This document shows, piece after piece, positions 6,804-11,423 of a DNA stretch of 11,423 nt. The first letter of the stretch is position 1, and the number at the start of each line of letters is the position of its first letter. The notes under the pieces are model-generated. The model did not search any database and was not told where the DNA came from. It saw only the letters and a list, made by a program, of their open reading frames with translations. The DNA is from Pseudonocardia sp. (GTDB taxonomy: Bacteria > Actinomycetota > Actinomycetes > Mycobacteriales > Pseudonocardiaceae): contig JAKDLE010000041.1 of NCBI GenBank assembly GCA_030453005.1, positions 1 to 11,423 on the forward strand. The letters are read 5' to 3'. The position numbers were made by a program, and so were the translations under genes.

Positions 6804-8297
6804 ATGCCTGCCCACTACCCGCCGTTCGTGATCATCACGCACCTGCTGAACATCCTGTTCCTGCTGATGCTCGCCCGGTCCGGGCTGGAGGTGCTCTCCG
6901 CCCATCCCAAGCTCTACTGGAGCGACGACTGCCCGCCCGGGAGGCAGTGGGCGCGGTTCTCGCGCACGGAGTTCGGGGCCGACTCGCGGCGGCCATGGAC
7001 ATCGCAGGACGAGGAGGAGTCCTGGAACCCCGTGATCGCGCTGCCCGGTCGGAAGAACCTGGGGCTGGGCAGGCATTGGCACTTCCTCACCCTGCAGTTC
7101 TGGATCGCCACCGGCGTGGTCTACGTGGTGTTGATGTTCGTCAGCGGCTACTGGGTCTACCTGGTGCCCACGTCGTGGTCGGTGGTGCCGCAGGCGATCC
7201 GCGACGTCGGCACCTATCTGCACTTCACCCTGCCCGAGCCGCTGCCCGGCGAGCCGTTCAACGCCGCGCAGAAGCTGGCCTACTTCTCGGTGGTGTTCCT
7301 GCTGGCGCCGTTGCAGATCGCCACCGGCGCCGCGATGTCCCCGGCCGTGATCGGCCGCTTCCCCTGGTACGCGAAGATCTTCGGCGGGAAGCAGGGCGCC
7401 CGGAGCCTGCACTTCATCGGCCTGGTGTCGTTCACCGGGTTCATCGTCGTGCACACCGCCATGGTGATCATCCACGGGCTGCCGGTCGAGCTGGCGAAGA
7501 TCCTGCTCGGCGGTGAGGACGCCGACCACTCCCTCGCCGTCATCGTCGGCACGCTCGCCCTGATCGCGATCATCGTGCTGCAGGTGGTGTTCACGGTGGT
7601 GTCCCTGCGCAACCCGCGGCTGACCGAGCGGGTCACCGGTGCGGTGTCCGGGCCGCTGCAGCGCGTGCTCTCCCGCGCCCTGCCCTCACGTCAGCGCTAC
7701 CGCCGCGAGGACATCTCCCCCTACCACCGCGTCAACGGCTACCCGCCCACCTCGACCGAGTACCGGGAGATGGCCCGCGACGGGTTCGCCGACTACCGGC
7801 TCGCGGTCGGCGGGCTGGTGGAGCGGCCCACGGCGCTGTCCCTGCCGGAGCTGCGGGCGCTGGGCACCCAGACGCAGATCGTCAACCACAACTGCATCCA
7901 GGGCTGGAACGCGGTCGCGGAGTGGTCGGGGGTGCCGCTGGCCCGCCTGCTCGACCGCGTCCGCCCGCTGCCCGGCGCGCGCTACGTCGTGTTCTACGCC
8001 CTCGACGACAAGGGGCTCACCGACGGCCGCGGGGGCCGCTACGGCTTCTACTACCAGGCGACGGCGCTGCACCTGGCCCGGCAGCCGCAGTCGCTGCTGG
8101 CCCTGGACATGAACGGCGGACCGCTCCCGGCGGAGCACGGGGCCCCGGTGCGGGTACGGCTGGAGAACCAGCTCGGTTTCACGATGGTCAAGTGGGTGGC
8201 GGCGATCGAGCTGGTGGAGAGCACCGAGGGCATCGGGATGGGCCACGGCGGCTTCCGCGAGGACCAGCAGTACTACGCCAACCACGTCGGCATCTGA
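6804..8297 (+). CDS. Membrane cytochrome b fused to a sulfite-oxidase/MsrP-type molybdopterin oxidoreductase domain
   Basis: The 497-residue protein has two halves. Residues 1-270 are a membrane cytochrome b561/formate-dehydrogenase-gamma-like domain with five hydrophobic helices (about 8-28, 96-121, 157-178, 202-224, 243-268) and helix-associated histidines suited to haem (H13, H93, H203, H217, H224). Residues about 325-475 are a molybdopterin domain of the sulfite-oxidase superfamily. The Mo-ligand cysteine is expected at C364 in NHNCIQGWNAVAEWSGVPLA, followed by the conserved YVVFYALDD, ALDMNGGPLPAEHGAPVR and KWVAAIELV. MsrP/MsrQ in E. coli split these roles between two proteins, whereas here they are one chain in the order haem then Mo. 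Positive charge distribution puts the Mo domain on the cytoplasmic side (inference). It starts the plus-strand cluster that leads to the transporter and formate dehydrogenase. The substrate is unknown. Confidence 0.88.
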   Translation: MPAHYPPFVIITHLLNILFLLMLARSGLEVLSAHPKLYWSDDCPPGRQWARFSRTEFGADSRRPWTSQDEEESWNPVIALPGRKNLGLGRHWHFLTLQFWIATGVVYVVLMFVSGYWVYLVPTSWSVVPQAIRDVGTYLHFTLPEPLPGEPFNAAQKLAYFSVVFLLAPLQIATGAAMSPAVIGRFPWYAKIFGGKQGARSLHFIGLVSFTGFIVVHTAMVIIHGLPVELAKILLGGEDADHSLAVIVGTLALIAIIVLQVVFTVVSLRNPRLTERVTGAVSGPLQRVLSRALPSRQRYRREDISPYHRVNGYPPTSTEYREMARDGFADYRLAVGGLVERPTALSLPELRALGTQTQIVNHNCIQGWNAVAEWSGVPLARLLDRVRPLPGARYVVFYALDDKGLTDGRGGRYGFYYQATALHLARQPQSLLALDMNGGPLPAEHGAPVRVRLENQLGFTMVKWVAAIELVESTEGIGMGHGGFREDQQYYANHVGI

Positions 8298-8400
8298 CGT
8301 CGTCGGTTGCGAATGTGCGACGGATGGTGTGGGGCAAGCGGGTCGGGGTAGCCCGGCTCCATATGCGGTACGGAGGACTGGGGAAGGGCAGGTAACCGTC

Positions 8401-9150
8401 ATGACCACGACCATGACCAACGGGCACGGCAGCGATGGCGACACGTCGGAGCACACCTACTGGCGGGAGCACACGACCATCTCGCTGCAGCCGCTGGCTG
8501 CGCCGTCCATCCTCGGGTTGTACGGGTTCGCCGCGGCGACCTTCATCGTCGCGGCCAACCTGGCGGGCTGGTACGGCGACGCCACCACGACGCCGCTGAT
8601 CCTGTTCCCGTTCGCGCTGGCGTTCGGCGGGATCGCCCAGTTCCTGGCGGGCATGTGGGCCTACCGGGCCCGCGACGGGCTGGCCACCGCGATGCACGGT
8701 GCCTGGGGCTCGTTCTGGATCGCCTACGGCATCTACCACCTGCTGGTCGCACTGGCGGTCCTCCCTGGCCCGGTGAACGACCCGGTCGCGGCCGCCAGCT
8801 TCGGCTTCTGGTTCGTCGCGCTCGCCGCGATCACCCTGGTGGGCGCCGTCGCCGCGACCGCCGAGAACCTCGGACTCGCGTCGGTGCTGGCCACGCTGGC
8901 CGCGGGGGCCGCACTGCTCGCCATCGGGCTGATCGGCGGGTTGTCCCTCGTCGAGACGATCGGGGCCTACGTGCTGATCGTGTCCGCGATCCTGGCCTGG
9001 TACGTCGCGAGCGCGATGATGCTGGAGAGCACGTTCAAGCGCGTGGTGCTGCCGGTCGGCAAGCGGGGCGCGCCGCAGAAGCCCGGGGCGACGCCGCGCC
9101 ATCCGATCCAGTACGAGGCGGGCGAGCCGGGCGTCAAGATCGGCCAGTAG
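8401..9150 (+). CDS. GPR1/FUN34/YaaH (SatP-like) monocarboxylate transporter
   Basis: The 249-residue protein has six membrane segments (about 35-57, 65-85, 98-121, 131-151, 160-179, 186-207). Before helix 1 is PLAAPSILGLYGFAAATF, the position of the family signature NPAPLGL. FGGIAQFLAGMWAYRARDG at the end of helix 2 and GAWGSFWIAYGIYH in helix 3 are also strongly family-like. E. coli SatP imports acetate and succinate, and fungal members handle acetate. Both tails are soluble, the C-terminal one about 40 residues and basic. ATG 8401 is chosen with a GGGAAGGGCAGG stretch upstream; ATG 8413 is an alternative. It stands 103 bases after the Mo/cytochrome gene and 90 bases before formate dehydrogenase, so uptake of formate or acetate feeding that enzyme is a reasonable inference. 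Confidence 0.88.
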   Translation: MTTTMTNGHGSDGDTSEHTYWREHTTISLQPLAAPSILGLYGFAAATFIVAANLAGWYGDATTTPLILFPFALAFGGIAQFLAGMWAYRARDGLATAMHGAWGSFWIAYGIYHLLVALAVLPGPVNDPVAAASFGFWFVALAAITLVGAVAATAENLGLASVLATLAAGAALLAIGLIGGLSLVETIGAYVLIVSAILAWYVASAMMLESTFKRVVLPVGKRGAPQKPGATPRHPIQYEAGEPGVKIGQ

Positions 9151-9179
9151 GCACACGGACCGTCAGGGTCGGCGATCTG

Positions 9180-9192
9180 GCAACCGTTGCGG
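9180..9192. promoter_or_regulatory. Second copy of the palindrome core, GCAACCGTTGCGG
   Basis: These 13 bases are identical to 6193-6205 inside the perfect palindrome, including the inner inverted repeat GCAAC-C-GTTGC. The copy lies in the 90-base gap before formate dehydrogenase, about 49 bases upstream of its start. A looser half-site (CGGTTGCGAATGTGCG, 8304-8319) lies in the gap before the transporter. A shared regulator binding site is inference. Confidence 0.4.
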
Positions 9193-9240
9193 TACACCTG
9201 CGGTGGCCGCGGAGGAACGAACGTACCGGAGGAGAGCGCG

Positions 9241-11423
9241 ATGAGCGTTCGCACATGGATCGAAGGCTGGCCCGCATACCGGCAGATGACGACGGGCGAC
9301 CCGCTCGGGCGTGGAGCGGCGGCGAAGTCCGACCGCAGCCGGAACCTGGGGTTCCGCACCGCCGACGACCGCGTCGTCAAGTCGATCTGCCCGTACTGCG
9401 CGGTGGGCTGCGGGCAGGACGTCCACGTCGCCGACGGGAAGATCACCCAGATCGAGGGCGACTACGACTCCCCGGTCTCCCGCGGCAGGCTGTGTCCCAA
9501 GGGTTCGGCGTCGAAGCAGCTGGTCACCTCGTCCTCACGCCAGACGAAGGTGCGGTACCGCCGCCCGCACGCCACCGAGTGGGAGGACCTCGACCTCGAC
9601 ACCGCGTTGGACATGATCTCGGACCGGGTCCTCGACACCCGCCGCCGCACCTGGCAGGACACCGACGAGAACGGTGTGGTCCTGCGCCGCACGCTCGGCT
9701 TCGCGAGCCTGGGCGGGGCGACGCTGGACAACGAGGAGAACTACCTGATGAAGAAGCTCTACACCGCCCTCGGCGCTGTGGAGATCGAGAACCAGGCCCG
9801 TATTTGACACTCCTCCACCGTCCCCAGTCTGGGGACCAGCTTCGGCCGCGGCGGCGCCACCACGTTCCAGCAGGACCTGCAGAACGCCGACTGCATCATC
9901 ATCCAGGGTTCCAACATGGCCGAGTGCCATCCGGTGGGGTTCCAGTGGGTGATGGAAGCCAAGAACCGCGGTGCGACGATCATCCACGTCGACCCGCGCT
10001 TCACCCGGACCAGCGCACTCGCCGACATCCACGTGCCGCTGCGGGCGGGCAGCGACATCGCGTTCCTCGGTGGCCTCATCCATCACGTGCTCGACGACGA
10101 TAAGTGGTTCCGCGACTACGTCGTCGCCTACACGAACGCCTCCACGATCCTGCGTGAGGACTTCCGCGACACCGAGGACCTCGACGGGCTGTTCTCCGGT
10201 TTCGACGCCGAGGGCCGCCACTACGACCCGTCGACCTGGCAGTACGAGGGCGCCGATGTCGCGGCGGCCGCCGGGCAGCGCGACCAGTGGTCGACGATGC
10301 AGACGGACGAGCAGGCGGCGAGCCGGTCGGGGTCGGAGCGGCGCAGTGCCGAGAGCGGGCAGCACGAGCAGGCGGGCGGTGGCGGCGGCACGTTCCACGG
10401 CACTCCGGAGCGCGACGACACCCTGGAGCACCCCCGCTGCGTGTTCCAGGTGCTCAAGCGGCATTTCGCGCGGTACACCCCCGACAAGGTCGCCGAGATC
10501 TGTGGGATCAGCGAACGGGAGTTCCGGCGCGTCGCCGACGCGCTGACCGCCAACTCCGGGCGCGAGCGGACCAGCGCGTTCGTCTACGCGGTCGGCTGGA
10601 CCCACCACACCGTGGGCGTGCAGTACATCCGCACCGCGGCGATCCTCCAGCAGCTGCTGGGCAACATCGGCCGCCCGGGTGGCGGGATCATGGCGCTGCG
10701 CGGGCACGCCTCGATCCAGGGGTCGACCGACATCCCCACGCTGTTCAACATCCTGCCGGGCTACCTGCCGATGCCGCACGCCCACGAGCATCTCGACCTG
10801 GCGGGCTACGTCTCCTCCGCCGCGGGCACCAAGGGCTACTGGGGCAACATGGACACCTACACGGTGAGCCTGCTCAAGGCCTGGTGGGGCGACGCGGCCA
10901 CGGCCGACAACGACTGGTGCTTCGACTACCTGCCGCGGCTGACGAAGGGCCACTCGAACTACGACACCGTGGCCAAGCAGCTCGCCGGGGGCAGCGAGGG
11001 CTACTTCGTGGTCGGGGAGAACCCGGCCGTCGGCACGGCGAACTCCCGGATGAACCGGATGGCGCTGGCCAACCTGAAGTGGCTGGTCGTCCGGGACTTC
11101 CAGATGATCGAGAGCGCCACGTTCTGGAAGGACGGGCCGGAGATCTCCTCCGGCGAGCTCGTCACCGAGGACATCGGGACCGAGATCTTCTTCCTGCCCG
11201 CCGCCGCACACACCGAGAATGACGGCAGCTTCACCAACACCCAGCGGATGCTGCAGTGGCACCACAAGGCCGTCGACCCGGTCGGCGACCAGCGCAGCGA
11301 GCTGTGGTTCTACTACCACCTCGGGCGGATCATCCGGGAGAAGCTGGCCGGCTCGACGGCCGCGATGGACCGGCCGGTGCTCGACCTGACCTGGGACTAC
11401 CCCACGGCGTCGTCCCCCGCCCG
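9241..11423 (+). CDS. fdhA: Selenocysteine-containing formate dehydrogenase, molybdopterin alpha subunit (3' partial)
   Basis: The catalytic subunit oxidises formate to CO2 at a bis-MGD Mo/W centre. 727 codons are visible and the end is outside the window. ATG 9241 follows GGAGGAG (9228-9234). The N-terminal [4Fe-4S] motif is CPYCAVGC plus RGRLCPKG (C50, C53, C57, C85). The family motif ENQARI-Sec-HSSTVPSLG contains UGA at 9805-9807 as residue 189, followed by His190, and the frame then continues without a break through NADCIIIQGSNMAECHPVGF, HVDPRFTRTSA, GNIGRPGGGI, DFQMIESATFWKDG and NTQRMLQWHHKAV. There is no twin-arginine leader, so it is probably cytoplasmic, unlike E. coli FdnG. Residues about 337-390 form a Gln/Ser/Gly-rich insert before the conserved DTLEHPRCVF. 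A standard gene finder would break it at the UGA. Beta subunit, SelA/B/D and tRNA-Sec are not in the window. Confidence 0.93.
9805..9837 (+). promoter_or_regulatory. UGA selenocysteine codon with bacterial SECIS-like hairpin
   Basis: UGA (followed by C) at 9805-9807 is followed by a hairpin with stem GTCCCCA (9820-9826), loop GTC (9827-9829) and stem TGGGGAC (9830-9836): seven uninterrupted pairs. The apical G of the loop is 19 bases after the UGA, close to the spacing in E. coli fdhF, and the GU in the loop matches the bases SelB recognises there. The hairpin lies within coding sequence, as bacterial SECIS elements do. No bulged U like that of fdhF is evident. Confidence 0.8.

Noticed and set aside
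9187..9807. A 206-residue protein starting at TTG 9187 and ending at the UGA
   Set aside because: The start is ATG 9241 with GGAGGAG before it, and the UGA is decoded as selenocysteine, so this is not a separate protein.
9535..11319. Minus-strand 594-codon open frame
   Set aside because: It is a shadow of the formate dehydrogenase gene: no recognisable domain, and its codon bias mirrors the real frame.

Overview
The window is very GC-rich, and its real genes use G or C at almost every third codon position. Together with the family composition (pSAM2-type tyrosine integrase, PGPGW membrane protein, actinobacterial-type formate dehydrogenase) this points to a high-GC actinomycete, plausibly of the Pseudonocardiaceae. 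That taxonomic call is inference, not a database result.

Left part (1-2055) is a scar region. It opens with the last 99 codons of a glycine-rich, probably cell-surface protein (2-301, +). Next is a heavily decayed minus-strand tyrosine integrase (about 1509 down to 583) with three frameshifts and an internal deletion that removes the catalytic region. Close to its start lies the 3' half of a tRNA-Ala(GGC) gene (1616-1657, -), the typical attachment-site core of such elements. After that comes a frameshifted C-terminal remnant of a family 15 glycoside hydrolase (about 1775-2015, +).

Middle part (2056-6212, minus strand) reads as one transcription unit in the order enolase-superfamily sugar-acid dehydratase remnant (pseudogene), a large FAD plus Fe-S D-2-hydroxyacid dehydrogenase of the YdiJ type, and a small PPC/DUF296 protein. 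The last two overlap by four bases (ATGA). The unit looks like a sugar-acid or 2-hydroxyacid oxidation operon whose first enzyme has decayed. A perfect 14+1+14 base palindrome (6184-6212) lies at its upstream edge, before the divergent PGPGW membrane gene.

Right part (6804-11423, plus strand) is a C1/short-acid oxidation cluster. It holds a membrane cytochrome b fused to a sulfite-oxidase-type molybdopterin domain, a GPR1/FUN34/YaaH (SatP-like) monocarboxylate transporter, and the alpha subunit of a formate dehydrogenase running off the window. The formate dehydrogenase reading frame carries an in-frame UGA at 9805-9807 exactly where the family has selenocysteine, followed by a SECIS-like stem-loop. 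It should be read as one selenoprotein, not two ORFs. An 81-codon minus-strand ORF sits between the PGPGW gene and this cluster, diverging from the cytochrome-b/Mo gene across only 20 bases. A 13-base sequence inside the 6184-6212 palindrome recurs exactly upstream of the formate dehydrogenase, hinting at shared regulation.
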